From: Legionella quateirensis
Lineage (GTDB): Bacteria; Pseudomonadota; Gammaproteobacteria; Legionellales; Legionellaceae
Length of the DNA stretch: 64,000 bases
Assembly: GCF_001467955.1 (NCBI RefSeq)
Contig: NZ_LNYR01000049.1
Coordinates: forward strand, 148,403-212,402
Reading direction: 5' to 3'
Shown: positions 8,868-17,600 of the stretch, piece after piece
Numbering within the stretch: position 1 is the first letter of the stretch
Layout: every line of letters starts with the position of its first letter
Program-made: the position numbers and the translations under genes
The notes under the pieces: generated by a model
Databases searched by the model: none
Seen by the model: only the letters and a program-made list of their open reading frames with translations
What the model was told of the DNA's origin: nothing

Positions 8868-10616
8868 ATGATGAGTATAGAATTGAAACAATGTCAGTCT
8901 TTGGTTGAGGTTTTGAGATTTAGAGCCTTAAGCAGTCCTCAGAAAAGCATCTGTACCTTTCTCAATAAAGGGATAGAGCACACGATGAATTATGCTGAAT
9001 TGGATGGGCACGCAAGAGCCATAGCCGCCGCATTACAAGCGCGAGGAGTAAACAAGGGTGACCGGGTGCTGTTATTATTCTCTCCGGGACTCCCTTTGAT
9101 CCATGCCTTTTTTGGATGCCTTTATGCCGGTTGCATAGCGGTTCCAATCTACCCTCCGGCACAGGAAAAACTACTCGAAAAAACGCAACGTATTATTAAA
9201 AATTCCAAACCGCGTTTCGTATTACTGACAGCGGCACACTTGAAACAATTCTCTGATGCAGGATCGGATTCAAACGGACATTTTGCTCAAATTCCCTGTA
9301 TTACTGTCGACTCCATCAATTCAGATAAAGGCGCTGATTGGGATCCTCCGGTACTAAATAAAAACGATATTGCCTTTCTTCAGTATACTTCGGGTTCAAC
9401 CATGCATCCCAAGGGCGTGATGGTCAGTCACGGTAATTTAATCCATAATCTTGAACTGATGTGCACTCACTTTCAAGTCAATGACGAGAGTGTCTTGTTC
9501 AGCTGGCTGCCACCGCATCATGATATGGGCTTAATCGGCTATATTTTAACGCCCATATATAGAATGCTCCCGATCATTATGATGTCGCCATTTTCATTTT
9601 TAGAAAGTCCTCTTTCATGGTTAACCAATATTACCAAATATAAAGTGACCATTAGCGGAAGTCCTAATTTTGCTTACGATTACTGCGTTAAACGAATAAA
9701 GGAAGAAAAAAAACAAGGATTGGATTTAAGCTCGTGGAAAATCGCTTCAAATGCCGCAGAACCAGTCAGTAAAGTAACCATGGAACATTTTTATCAAGCC
9801 TTTAAAGACTATGGTTTTCGTATGGAATCCTTTTATCCCTGCTACGGCTTGGCAGAAGCAACCTTAGTGGTTACTTGTGGAACACCTGGACAACATTTCA
9901 AGACACTTACTCTGGATAAAGAACACTACCGCGATCATCGTGTCCATTTTGCACCAGAGAATAGCCCTGGCAGCCATGTTCTGGTTGGTTGTGGCGCAAT
10001 GGCTCAAACCGTTAAAATTGTTGATCCGGATACTTTAGTACTCTGTGACCGTGATCAAGTAGGAGAAATCTGGGTTCATGGCGACAGCGTCACCCTCGGT
10101 TACTGGGATCAAAAAGAAGAAACGGAGCATGCCTTTAACGGTAAAATCAAAGGCGACGAAACAGGCCTGTCCTATTTAAGGACTGGTGATCTGGGCTTCA
10201 TCCACGATGATGATCTCTATGTTACTGGAAGGATCAAAGATTTAATTATTCTTTATGGTAAAAACCATTATCCTCAAGATATAGAGTACAGTCTGCTTCA
10301 TTCGCCCTTACGTTCACTATTGAGGAAATGTGCGGCATTTGTGATTCAAAATGAACAGGAATATGAACTCACCGTAGTATGTGAGCTCAGAGAGGAACAC
10401 ATGGATGCTGCTGCCCAGGATGAATTATTTAACGCCATATTCAAACTCACCTATCAAATACATCAACTGGAAATCAATAGAATCGTGTTCATTTCACCTG
10501 ATGCAATACCTCATACTACCAGCGGAAAAATACGTAGAAACTTCTGTCGTAAGTATTTATTGGATAATTCTTTGCCAGTCATAGCTTCCTGGCAATTAAA
10601 TAAGAATAAGGATTGA
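8868..10616 (+). CDS. Fatty acyl-AMP ligase (FAAL)
   Basis: A 582-aa adenylate-forming ligase of the FAAL type. FAALs activate a fatty acid as acyl-AMP and load it on an acyl carrier protein, bypassing CoA. Diagnostic segments are the P-loop LQYTSGSTMHPKGVMVSH, the FAAL signature SWLPPHHDMGLIGY, YGLAEATLVV and RTGDLGF, followed by a C-terminal GRIKDLIILYGKNHYPQDIE. The last segments end in TTSGKIRR, which carries the conserved C-terminal lysine. It resembles loading enzymes of lipopeptide and polyketide clusters such as saframycin-type ones. The gene is followed four bases later by a second AMP ligase, then the carrier protein and a reductase. This suggests acyl loading onto the carrier encoded at 11990. 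Confidence 0.9.
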   Translation: MMSIELKQCQSLVEVLRFRALSSPQKSICTFLNKGIEHTMNYAELDGHARAIAAALQARGVNKGDRVLLLFSPGLPLIHAFFGCLYAGCIAVPIYPPAQEKLLEKTQRIIKNSKPRFVLLTAAHLKQFSDAGSDSNGHFAQIPCITVDSINSDKGADWDPPVLNKNDIAFLQYTSGSTMHPKGVMVSHGNLIHNLELMCTHFQVNDESVLFSWLPPHHDMGLIGYILTPIYRMLPIIMMSPFSFLESPLSWLTNITKYKVTISGSPNFAYDYCVKRIKEEKKQGLDLSSWKIASNAAEPVSKVTMEHFYQAFKDYGFRMESFYPCYGLAEATLVVTCGTPGQHFKTLTLDKEHYRDHRVHFAPENSPGSHVLVGCGAMAQTVKIVDPDTLVLCDRDQVGEIWVHGDSVTLGYWDQKEETEHAFNGKIKGDETGLSYLRTGDLGFIHDDDLYVTGRIKDLIILYGKNHYPQDIEYSLLHSPLRSLLRKCAAFVIQNEQEYELTVVCELREEHMDAAAQDELFNAIFKLTYQIHQLEINRIVFISPDAIPHTTSGKIRRNFCRKYLLDNSLPVIASWQLNKNKD

Positions 10617-10620
10617 GCAC

Positions 10621-12003
10621 ATGCATCTTATATCCAATAAATTTCTTGAAAAAACAGCGCTTGTAGAAGGAGAGTTACACCTTTCTTATGCACAATTGCA
10701 CGAGGAAGTAACGCGTCTGGCCAATCAAGTACACAAGTTACCAGAAGGCATACTCCTGCTTACAGCGACCCACAGCATCCAGTTTGTGATTCAACTCCTG
10801 GCTGCTTTGCAGTGTGATAAACCAGTGGCCCTTTGTCCCACTACTTTATCAGAACAGGAATTGCAAAACAGACTGTCCATTCTGGACACAGCGATGACCG
10901 TGGACAGCAATGGAAATTTATTGGAACTTTATGAAAAGAAAACTACCAGACATCATCCACTGCTCGCGTTGATCCTGTTCACGTCCGGCACAACCGGACA
11001 AGTAAAGGCAGTCCAGTTATCCGCTAAAAATATTGAATCCAATTGTCTGGCAGTGATTAAGGCCCTGAATTTTCCAAACGTTAAGAGTCAATTGCTCTTT
11101 TTACCACTGTCCTATTCCTATGGATTATTAGGGCAATTACTGCCCGGTTTAATGTGCGGCCATACAACCAAACTGGTCTCACAATTTACTGATCTCAAGA
11201 ACATTCTTGAACATGGACCCATTCCTCAAATGTGGAGTGGAGTACCGTCTCATTGGGTAGCCATCAGTAGGATGGCAGCTGCTTATCCAGAACATGCCAA
11301 ACAAATTACAGCTATAGTTTCTGCGGGCGCCCCCCTGCCTACTACTTTACGAACAGAATTAAATGCACTGTTTACCCAGGCCATAATTTATAACAATTAC
11401 GGTTTGACTGAGGCATCACCACGTGTACTGACCTATTCGAGTCGGGATCCTCTTTTTTATGAACAATATGCCGGTTACCCCGTAGGGGACTGGCAAGTAA
11501 AACTGTCCGAAGACCAGGAATTATTGCTACAGGGCAGTCAGATGATGTTAGGCTATCTGGGGGATGACGAGAATGAAAAGATACACAATGGCTGGCTGCA
11601 TACAGGCGACATTGCCGAGATACTCCCCAGTGGATTAGTCGCGATCAAAGGGCGGCGAGATAATCAGGTGAACATTGGCGGCGAAAAAGTAAACCTGGCT
11701 GAAATTGAACAAAAACTGTGTCAAATGAAGGAGATTAAAGAAGTCATTGTGGTACCTGTAGAGGATGAACTTTATGGCACCCGATTAATCGCCTGTTTCG
11801 AGCGAGGCACTCTATCCTCCAGTCTGACTGAGCAGCAGTTAACGGAACACATTCAACAGCATCTACTCCCCAGAAAAATACCCATTAGCGCACGTATTCT
11901 GGATTCATTACCACGAAATCAACACGGTAAACTGGACAGAAAAACGTTGCAGGCAAACACTATGAATTTTGATCAGAAGGAATCACACCATGTTGAGCGA
12001 TAG
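10621..12003 (+). CDS. AMP-dependent acyl/aryl synthetase (ANL superfamily)
   Basis: A 460-aa adenylating enzyme, compact compared with the usual 500-600 residues. The P-loop LFTSGTTGQVKAVQLS, the adenine-binding YNNYGLTEASPR, the hinge GRRDNQVNIGGEKV and the C-terminal catalytic-lysine segment PRNQHGKLDRK are all present. It therefore looks active. It should activate a carboxylic acid as an adenylate and pass it to CoA or a carrier protein; the substrate cannot be read from sequence. It starts four bases after the FAAL stop and its 3-prime end overlaps the acyl carrier protein gene by 14 bases. That indicates translational coupling and a shared pathway. Confidence 0.85.
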   Translation: MHLISNKFLEKTALVEGELHLSYAQLHEEVTRLANQVHKLPEGILLLTATHSIQFVIQLLAALQCDKPVALCPTTLSEQELQNRLSILDTAMTVDSNGNLLELYEKKTTRHHPLLALILFTSGTTGQVKAVQLSAKNIESNCLAVIKALNFPNVKSQLLFLPLSYSYGLLGQLLPGLMCGHTTKLVSQFTDLKNILEHGPIPQMWSGVPSHWVAISRMAAAYPEHAKQITAIVSAGAPLPTTLRTELNALFTQAIIYNNYGLTEASPRVLTYSSRDPLFYEQYAGYPVGDWQVKLSEDQELLLQGSQMMLGYLGDDENEKIHNGWLHTGDIAEILPSGLVAIKGRRDNQVNIGGEKVNLAEIEQKLCQMKEIKEVIVVPVEDELYGTRLIACFERGTLSSSLTEQQLTEHIQQHLLPRKIPISARILDSLPRNQHGKLDRKTLQANTMNFDQKESHHVER

Positions 12004-12223
12004 AATTCAAAACGCTTTTGAACGAATTGGGCTGGGAAATCTTCCTCAAGACAAGCATGCACCACTCGAACAGGGAGGACTGGATAGTTTAATGTTGGCC
12101 TTGTTAATTCTGGAACTTGAGCATGAGTTTCAAATTAAAATCCCCGTCATCCCCTTGATCAAAGAGCATTATGAAACCAGAGCAAGTATAGAACAACACC
12201 TTAAAGATTTGGGGGCAAAATGA
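11990..12223 (+). CDS. Acyl carrier protein, cluster copy 1
   Basis: A 77-residue acidic carrier protein with the phosphopantetheine site at Ser33 in GGLDSLML and the usual four-helix pattern. The start at 11990 (MLSDRIQ) is chosen because an agaagga box lies about nine bases upstream; an in-frame ATG at 11969 lacks such a box. It overlaps the preceding ligase by 14 bases and the following reductase by four (ATGA). The local motif LDSLML with few acidic neighbours differs from housekeeping AcpP (ADSLDTVE), which fits a dedicated secondary-metabolism carrier. It is presumably charged by the FAAL or the second ligase. Confidence 0.85.
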   Translation: MLSDRIQNAFERIGLGNLPQDKHAPLEQGGLDSLMLALLILELEHEFQIKIPVIPLIKEHYETRASIEQHLKDLGAK

Positions 12224-12972
12224 ATCTGTTAATTACCGGAGGTTCCTCAGATATTGCCCAGGCCATAGCCAAAAGACGCATTCAAATGGGCGATACGATT
12301 ATTATCACCTGTTCTAATGAGCAGAGTCTCAATCAGACTTTGGAACACTATAAGCTTCAAAAAATGAAGGTAACGGGTTTTGTCTATGACTTTGCTCAGC
12401 CTGAACGTTGTGAAAAAGAATTAGAACAGATAATACAGCAACCACTGGATGGGTTAGTACTTAATGCCTTCACCAGAGTACCTCAATTACGCAAATTGCA
12501 TGCCTTGCCTTACAATGCAGTACGAACGTACATCGATATTAATATTAATGGCAATATATGGCTGATTCAAAAGGTCATTGCGTCCATGCTTCTTAATAAA
12601 TTGGGACGACTGGTTCTTATTTCAAGTCTATCCTCTGTAACAGGAACAAGCCGATATCCGGCTTATTGCGCGGCAAAAGCTGCTCTGGAAGGACTGTTTC
12701 TTAATTTAGCCGTAGATTACAGCGCAAAAAATATATTATCCAATATATTGCGAGTGGGTTTGATTAAAACGTCCCGAACAGAACAGTTCTGGAACAACCC
12801 GGTCTATCAGGAAAAAGTATCAAAAATTATTCCACAAGGAACCATGGGAGAGCCTGCTCAAGTTGCTGAAGCGATGGATCCCCTTCTTTCCCTGACGTCA
12901 TTCATGACCGGTTCAGTAGTGACTGTAAGCGGGGGTTTGCCTTTAATGAGCTCTGAAGGAGTATTATCCTGA
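12220..12972 (+). CDS. Short-chain dehydrogenase/reductase (FabG-like)
   Basis: A 250-aa Rossmann-fold SDR. It shows the cofactor loop ITGGSSDIAQAIAKR, the Asn-bearing segment VLNAF, the catalytic Ser in LISSLSSVTG and the YCAAK active-site Tyr-Lys pair. Its close relatives reduce 3-ketoacyl thioesters to 3-hydroxyacyl thioesters with NAD(P)H. The gene starts inside the stop codon of the carrier-protein gene (four-base overlap). It lies upstream of the second KAS III, so a ketoreductase role on the carrier-bound product is the natural reading, though the substrate is inferred. Confidence 0.85.
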   Translation: MNLLITGGSSDIAQAIAKRRIQMGDTIIITCSNEQSLNQTLEHYKLQKMKVTGFVYDFAQPERCEKELEQIIQQPLDGLVLNAFTRVPQLRKLHALPYNAVRTYIDININGNIWLIQKVIASMLLNKLGRLVLISSLSSVTGTSRYPAYCAAKAALEGLFLNLAVDYSAKNILSNILRVGLIKTSRTEQFWNNPVYQEKVSKIIPQGTMGEPAQVAEAMDPLLSLTSFMTGSVVTVSGGLPLMSSEGVLS

Positions 12973-13030
12973 GTTCAGCAGTTGCATCCACGAGTATACA
13001 CGATTCCATTGATTTTTAAGGATTGGCATA

Positions 13031-14041
13031 ATGAATTTCTTACGCGCAGAAAAACCAATTTATCTTAAAGGCCCTTATATTGCCCTGCCTGAAAGAGTAA
13101 TGAGCAATCAGGACGTCCTGAATTGGATGAACAGCAGCCAAAACCCTGCCTTGATTGGATTTTCTACCGGGATTAGAAACCGACGCTGGGTCAATGAAGA
13201 TCAAGCCTGCAGTGATCTCGCGGTGAGCGCTGCTGAACGATTGTTTTCTGAAAAACCTGACGAAAAAAATAAAATAACCCAGGTTATTCTCGCAACCATC
13301 TCTGGAGATTATATAGCGCCTCCTACAAGCCCCCTGATTCAATATAGGTTGGGATTAGACCGTGCAGGCGCTTTTGATGTGGGCGCCGCCTGCGCGGGTT
13401 TTGTAGTAGGTTTGCATACCAGTGCTGCTATTGCACAAGCTGGTTTAGGAGCGATATTACTGATAGCCAGTGAAATTCGCTCCAAATTTTTAAATAAGAA
13501 TAATTTTGCCACCAGCGTTCTGTTTGGAGATGGAGCCGCTGCGTGTATTGTTTCCCAGGATACGGCAGAAGCTGAATTTCGCTTTATTGCCTCCGCATTA
13601 TTTGCTGATGGTGAAGTCAGTGATACCGTTTCAACACCCGCAGGTGGGTCACGGTTACCGGCGTCTTTATGTACCAATCCGGATCAATTTTATATCACCA
13701 TACGTGAAAGTACCGCTCTGTTTGTGAAAGCAGTTCATGGAATGGTTGACAGTGCCAAAATGTTTCTTAAAGAACTGAATATGAGCCCAACAGATATCGA
13801 TTGGCTAGTTCCTCATCAAGGAAATAAAAATCTGGTTCTGTCGGTTGCAAAACAATTGGGTTTTCCTGATGAACGAGTAATCAAGACTGTTGAAGAAACA
13901 GGTAATACTTCCGGGGCCAGCGTAGGAATAGCTCTTGAGGATTTAAGAGTGAATTCACCGATTAAATCTGGAGATAAGGTACTTCTGGTCGCTGCCGGAG
14001 GCGGAGGAATAGCTGCTTGCGCATTACTGGAAGTTGTTTAA
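13031..14041 (+). CDS. Beta-ketoacyl-ACP synthase III (FabH-like), cluster copy 2
   Basis: A 336-aa KAS III with an intact triad: Cys121 in VGAACAGFVVG, His262 in VPHQGNKN and Asn292 in ETGNTSGASVG. It is closer to canonical FabH than the copy at 7670, having the GNTS loop and the ACAGF nucleophile elbow. An AAGGA box lies before the ATG. It is the last gene of the rightward arm, 58 bases after the reductase. Two dissimilar KAS III enzymes in one operon suggest either two condensation steps or one condensation and one acyl transfer or release. Housekeeping function is possible but less likely given the neighbours. Confidence 0.87.
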   Translation: MNFLRAEKPIYLKGPYIALPERVMSNQDVLNWMNSSQNPALIGFSTGIRNRRWVNEDQACSDLAVSAAERLFSEKPDEKNKITQVILATISGDYIAPPTSPLIQYRLGLDRAGAFDVGAACAGFVVGLHTSAAIAQAGLGAILLIASEIRSKFLNKNNFATSVLFGDGAAACIVSQDTAEAEFRFIASALFADGEVSDTVSTPAGGSRLPASLCTNPDQFYITIRESTALFVKAVHGMVDSAKMFLKELNMSPTDIDWLVPHQGNKNLVLSVAKQLGFPDERVIKTVEETGNTSGASVGIALEDLRVNSPIKSGDKVLLVAAGGGGIAACALLEVV

Positions 14042-14100
14042 ACCATAGCGCACATTCTATTCTATTATGCACTCACAACAGGACATCATCCTGAACACAA

Positions 14101-14195
14101 CGTCATACCGAACATCGTGAGGGATCCCCTGAAAATGGCACGAAACATACCTTCCTGCCACATTCAGGAGATCCCTCGTTACACTCGGGATGACG
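14101..14195. repeat. REP-like hairpin, gtcat...atgac family
   Basis: The arms cgtcataccgaacatcgtga and the facing tcactcggga-type arm ending atgacg form a long imperfect stem between two convergent genes. The same family occurs at 19596, 22012, 53378, 53481, 56310 and 56416, always intergenic. Between convergent genes it may also serve as a bidirectional terminator. Confidence 0.7.
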
Positions 14196-14330
14196 TGTTT
14201 TTTATACGACAGTGATGACGATAAAACACAAATGCTTGAAAACTATTAGCATCCTCATACAGTTTACTTTTGTATTACATAATCACTGAAATAATCTTTG
14301 GAGCAGTATTTCATCTACCATAAGATCATT

Positions 14331-14558
14331 TTATTGTTGCGTAAAATCAAATAAATTTTTATACGTGTGAAATTTCATCGCGTCCTCTTCAGAGACGGGA
14401 ATCTGGTAATCCTCACTCAATATCGCCAGTAATTCTACAATTTTCAAAGAATCCAGTTGCAAATCTTCTATTAATGCGGTGTCATCATTAATTTCATCAG
14501 CTTTAGCACCCGATAATTTACAAACAATTTCTTTTAATTGTGCGTCAGTTATTTTCAT
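14331..14558 (-). CDS. Acyl carrier protein, cluster copy 2
   Basis: A 75-aa acidic acyl carrier protein with the phosphopantetheine serine at Ser37 in LQLDSLKIVELL, preceded by the typical DDTALIEDL. It lies nine bases downstream of the Bcr-type exporter gene, on the strand opposite the rightward arm and converging with its last gene. Its sequence is distinct from the carrier at 11990. The pairing of a carrier protein with an exporter suggests that it belongs to the same acyl cluster, perhaps serving a second acyl unit. Confidence 0.85.
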   Translation of the reverse strand: MKITDAQLKEIVCKLSGAKADEINDDTALIEDLQLDSLKIVELLAILSEDYQIPVSEEDAMKFHTYKNLFDFTQQ

Positions 14559-14567
14559 AATGTCCTC

Positions 14568-15782
14568 TTAATTTGAAGGCGTCTCGTCTCGAATCGCTAA
14601 ATAATACCATGCGGCTAATGAACATAAACCCAATGTCAGTAATATTATAGCCAAAGAAATTTGCCCGTACCCTTTAAACACAGCGATGCAGCCACTGGTA
14701 ACGGCTGCGCTCAAATCCTGCATACTGGCATACAATGCCCCCGCTGTTCCAGCCATTTGTGGAAAAGGATGAAAAGCACCAGCAAAAGCGTTAATGAAGG
14801 TAAAGCCTGCTCCCATGCTAAACAGTGCAACAGGAATCATGACACTCAAAACATGCGTTACTCCAGCTACCGCAAGAAGCAACAGACTGAGTCCGCCGAT
14901 AATCATAAAGAGCACTCCGGTAAATACCATATAGGAGATACCTTTAAGCATGACTAATTGACTGTTTATAATACCACTGACACAAATTGCTCCCGCGATG
15001 AAAAAAGTTAATTGACCAAATTCGAGCGGGCTTAACCCTAAACTATTCTGAAATAAAAACGGAGCAATTGTGAGATAGGCAACCAGGCCAGCACAAGCAA
15101 AACAGGCACATAGTGTATAACCTAAAAAAACTTTATTACTGATTAATGTACAATAATTAGTACCCATAACCCTTAATTTGGTTGCATCAGGATTAAGATG
15201 TTTGTTGGTTTCTGGAAGAATAATGAGTGCCATGCTCCACACTACGATGCCAAACACAATTAAAAATAAAAAATTAGCCCGCCACCCGGCATGCTCTTGT
15301 ATGTATCCACCCAATGTGGGAGAAGCAGCCATTATAAAAATGCTTACTATCCCGACATAAGAACCAATTTTCGCCAGCAATCGGTCAGTAAACAGATCGC
15401 GAACCAATGATCGTCCAACTGAATTACAGCACCCAATACCAAAACCCTGTAAAAAACGACCCCAAATTAATAGCGTCGTCGAAGGTGCCATAAAACAAAA
15501 AATACTGCCAATAATACTCAAACCGACTCCGAACATCAGTGGCGGCTTGCGTCCGATCCGATCAGATAAAGGCCCATAGAACACATGAGAAATACTCAAA
15601 CCCAACATAAAAAAAGTCAGCGTTAATTGAATGGTTGCTTCATTACTCTTAAAAAACTGAGTCATGGCTGGTAAGGAAGGGACATACTGATCCGTAGTCA
15701 TTTGCATCAATGCCATCATCAATAAGATGATAAAAATCAAGACTGGATTTATGTTTGGAGAATTCTGTTCCTGGTGCATCAA
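14568..15782 (-). CDS. Bcr/CflA-type MFS exporter
   Basis: A 404-aa major facilitator transporter with about 12 hydrophobic segments. The cytoplasmic loop signature GPLSDRIGRKPPLM between helices 2 and 3 is clear, as is the antiporter-type segment GRFLQGFGIGCCNSVGRSLVRD. The N-terminal TTDQYVPSLPAM is typical of the Bcr/CflA drug-resistance group, which exports hydrophobic compounds using the proton gradient. Located beside the acyl cluster, it is a candidate exporter or self-protection pump for the product. This is inferred from position only. Confidence 0.85.
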   Translation of the reverse strand: MMHQEQNSPNINPVLIFIILLMMALMQMTTDQYVPSLPAMTQFFKSNEATIQLTLTFFMLGLSISHVFYGPLSDRIGRKPPLMFGVGLSIIGSIFCFMAPSTTLLIWGRFLQGFGIGCCNSVGRSLVRDLFTDRLLAKIGSYVGIVSIFIMAASPTLGGYIQEHAGWRANFLFLIVFGIVVWSMALIILPETNKHLNPDATKLRVMGTNYCTLISNKVFLGYTLCACFACAGLVAYLTIAPFLFQNSLGLSPLEFGQLTFFIAGAICVSGIINSQLVMLKGISYMVFTGVLFMIIGGLSLLLLAVAGVTHVLSVMIPVALFSMGAGFTFINAFAGAFHPFPQMAGTAGALYASMQDLSAAVTSGCIAVFKGYGQISLAIILLTLGLCSLAAWYYLAIRDETPSN

Positions 15783-15985
15783 TTATCCTTTAAATGGTAT
15801 TCCATTATTAATACTAGAAAAAGCAGTTCAATCTACTGTGAGCCATTATTGCAGGTACTTTAAACAAAAAAAATGGATAAATATCAATATCATCATTTAC
15901 ATTCACTAAAAAATTAGATAGAAATTAAAAACAGCCGTATTAGAATCTGTTGACATTTCAATGTGTTAATTCTCCTTAAAGGTCC

Positions 15986-16012
15986 ACGTACCGCGGCTTG
16001 TCCGCGGTACGT
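15986..16012. repeat. Perfect taccgcgg hairpin
   Basis: The arms acgtaccgcgg and ccgcggtacgt form an 11-bp perfect stem with a five-base loop, 59 bases upstream of the hydroxylase start. It belongs to the same family as 1593-1697 and 25681-25701. The frame of the next gene runs open through it, which is why an upstream start for that gene is unlikely. Confidence 0.7.
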
Positions 16013-16070
16013 AGGGGTTATAAAACAATTGTTAACAGACCCTAATTTCATGGATACACAAGGGGTATTT

Positions 16071-17282
16071 ATGGATATCAATTTCATGGTTTATGCAACA
16101 CCTATGTTCCTGGTTCTAATAGGGCTGGAATGTTTGATTTCCTTTTATAAAAAAAAATCCCTGTATCACTTAAATGATTCGGTGAATAATTTCTGTAGCG
16201 GGATTCTTGAAGAAACAGGTGCTCTGCCCGTCAGAGGCTTAATCATTTACAGTTATTATTACTTATACGAACATTATGCGTTTTTTAATATTAACACACA
16301 CTCCGTCATTTCATGGTTTTTACTATGGATAGGCGTGGATTTCTTCTATTACTGGTTTCACAGAGTCAGCCATAGAAATAACTTTTTTTGGATAGGCCAT
16401 TCCGTTCATCACCAAAGTGAGCATTATAATTTATCAGTTGCCTTAAGACAGGGTTTTTTTCAGACTTTGACTTCCTGGGTATTTTACTTGCCATTAGCTT
16501 TGATTGGTTTTCCAACCTGGATGTTTGCCGTGGTTGCCAGTATCAATACGATATACCAATTCTGGATTCACACCCAAACGATCAATAAAATGGGCTGGTT
16601 TGAAAAGATATTTAATTCCCCCTCTCATCACCGTGTTCATCATGGTAGAAACCCTCAATACATCGATAAAAATTATGCGGGCAGTTTAATTATCTGGGAC
16701 AAATTATTTGGGACTTTTGAGCCTGAAGGTGCTCCGGTCGAATATGGGGTCACAGAACCTCTTGACTCATGGAATCCCTTTTACGCCAATATAAAAGTAA
16801 TAAAAGATCTTTTTTATTACGGTAAAAATCTTAATAATAAATTCACACTTCTGCGTGCCTTTTTTATGCCCCCGGAATGGATCATAAAACAACTGGAAAA
16901 GGAGCATTCTCCTACAGTCAAAAGACCTCATATGCCTCTGAATACCAAGTCGCCTATGCTTTATATGCTATTAAATACAACAGTCGCAGTGATTATATTT
17001 ACTTATTTATCGTTAACTTATGATCCTTACTCGATACACTCCTGGATCATTGGCGCAATAGTATTATTGACCCTTTTAATTCTGGGAATTGTCGCAAACG
17101 GCAAACGTACATTCCAATGGCTGGAAATTATACGCTCTGTATTAATATGTATAAGTCTCAGTTTAACAACCAATAATCTGATTCTGCCACTGAGTATTGG
17201 ATTACTGTTTTTTGTTATCAACCACCTGCTCTGCCAGTATCCATTTTTTAAAGCTTTTACCTATAGACAAAATACAATCTGA
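16071..17282 (+). CDS. Sterol desaturase / fatty acid hydroxylase family membrane protein
   Basis: A protein of about 403 aa with several membrane helices and the histidine clusters of di-iron membrane oxygenases: HRVSH, GHSVHHQSEHYN and HHRVHHGRN. This family (ERG3/fatty acid hydroxylase) hydroxylates or desaturates lipid acyl chains or sterol-like substrates. The start at 16071 (MDINFMVY) is preferred; the open frame extends upstream to 15963 only through a palindromic repeat, and an AGGGG box precedes 16071. The C-terminal 130 residues add further hydrophobic helices not needed for catalysis. The 3-prime end runs into a direct-repeat array. A link to the nearby acyl cluster is possible but unproven. 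Confidence 0.85.
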   Translation: MDINFMVYATPMFLVLIGLECLISFYKKKSLYHLNDSVNNFCSGILEETGALPVRGLIIYSYYYLYEHYAFFNINTHSVISWFLLWIGVDFFYYWFHRVSHRNNFFWIGHSVHHQSEHYNLSVALRQGFFQTLTSWVFYLPLALIGFPTWMFAVVASINTIYQFWIHTQTINKMGWFEKIFNSPSHHRVHHGRNPQYIDKNYAGSLIIWDKLFGTFEPEGAPVEYGVTEPLDSWNPFYANIKVIKDLFYYGKNLNNKFTLLRAFFMPPEWIIKQLEKEHSPTVKRPHMPLNTKSPMLYMLLNTTVAVIIFTYLSLTYDPYSIHSWIIGAIVLLTLLILGIVANGKRTFQWLEIIRSVLICISLSLTTNNLILPLSIGLLFFVINHLLCQYPFFKAFTYRQNTI

Positions 17283-17600
17283 CTCTTTTGAACGGTCGGA
17301 TTTGAGTGCAGGTTGGGCTTTATCAAAGTTCAAGATGCGCCAAAAACTTTCAGACTCATTTGAACGGTCGGATTTGAGTGCAGGTTGTACTTTCTTAATG
17401 ACAAAAAAAGCGGAGTGTACATATAGTACATGAGCATTTTTTTGACGTTAAGAAAGTTCAAGATGCGCCAAAAACTTTCAGACTCATTTGAACGGTCGGA
17501 TTTGAGTGCAGGTTGGACTTTCTTAAAGTCAAAAAAAGCGGAGTGTACATATAGTACATGAGCATTTTTTTGACTTTATGAAAGTTCAAGATGCGCCAAA
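17281..17600. repeat. Direct-repeat array with internal hairpins
   Basis: The unit gaacggtcggatttgagtgc recurs three times (near 17290, 17362 and 17490). The last two copies lie 128 bp apart and include the shared segment aagttcaagatgcgccaaaa; the first is shorter. Units two and three each end in an aaaaaaagc...gcattttttt stem around gtacatatagtac. The array fills the gap between two convergent genes and reaches into the 3-prime end of the ABC transporter gene. Confidence 0.75.
17525..17577. terminator. Repeat-derived hairpin at the 3-prime end of the ABC exporter gene
   Basis: The arms aaagtcaaaaaaagc and gcatttttttgacttt pair imperfectly and overlap the exporter stop codon (17576-17578). 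A near-identical hairpin lies at 17398-17450. The A/T tracts on both sides could terminate transcription in either direction. Confidence 0.5.

Noticed and set aside
13339..13677. 112-codon antisense frame within the second KAS III gene
   Set aside because: It is fully inside a gene with intact catalytic residues and has low-complexity Ala/Ser/Pro composition typical of a shadow frame.
15963..16070. Longer N-terminus for the hydroxylase
   Set aside because: The extension is encoded by a perfect hairpin repeat (15986-16012) and lacks a binding site. The ATG at 16071 has AGGGG upstream.
17197..17433. 78-codon frame with repeated FERSDLSAG peptide
   Set aside because: It overlaps the end of the hydroxylase gene and the direct repeats; the peptide repetition only mirrors the DNA repeat.
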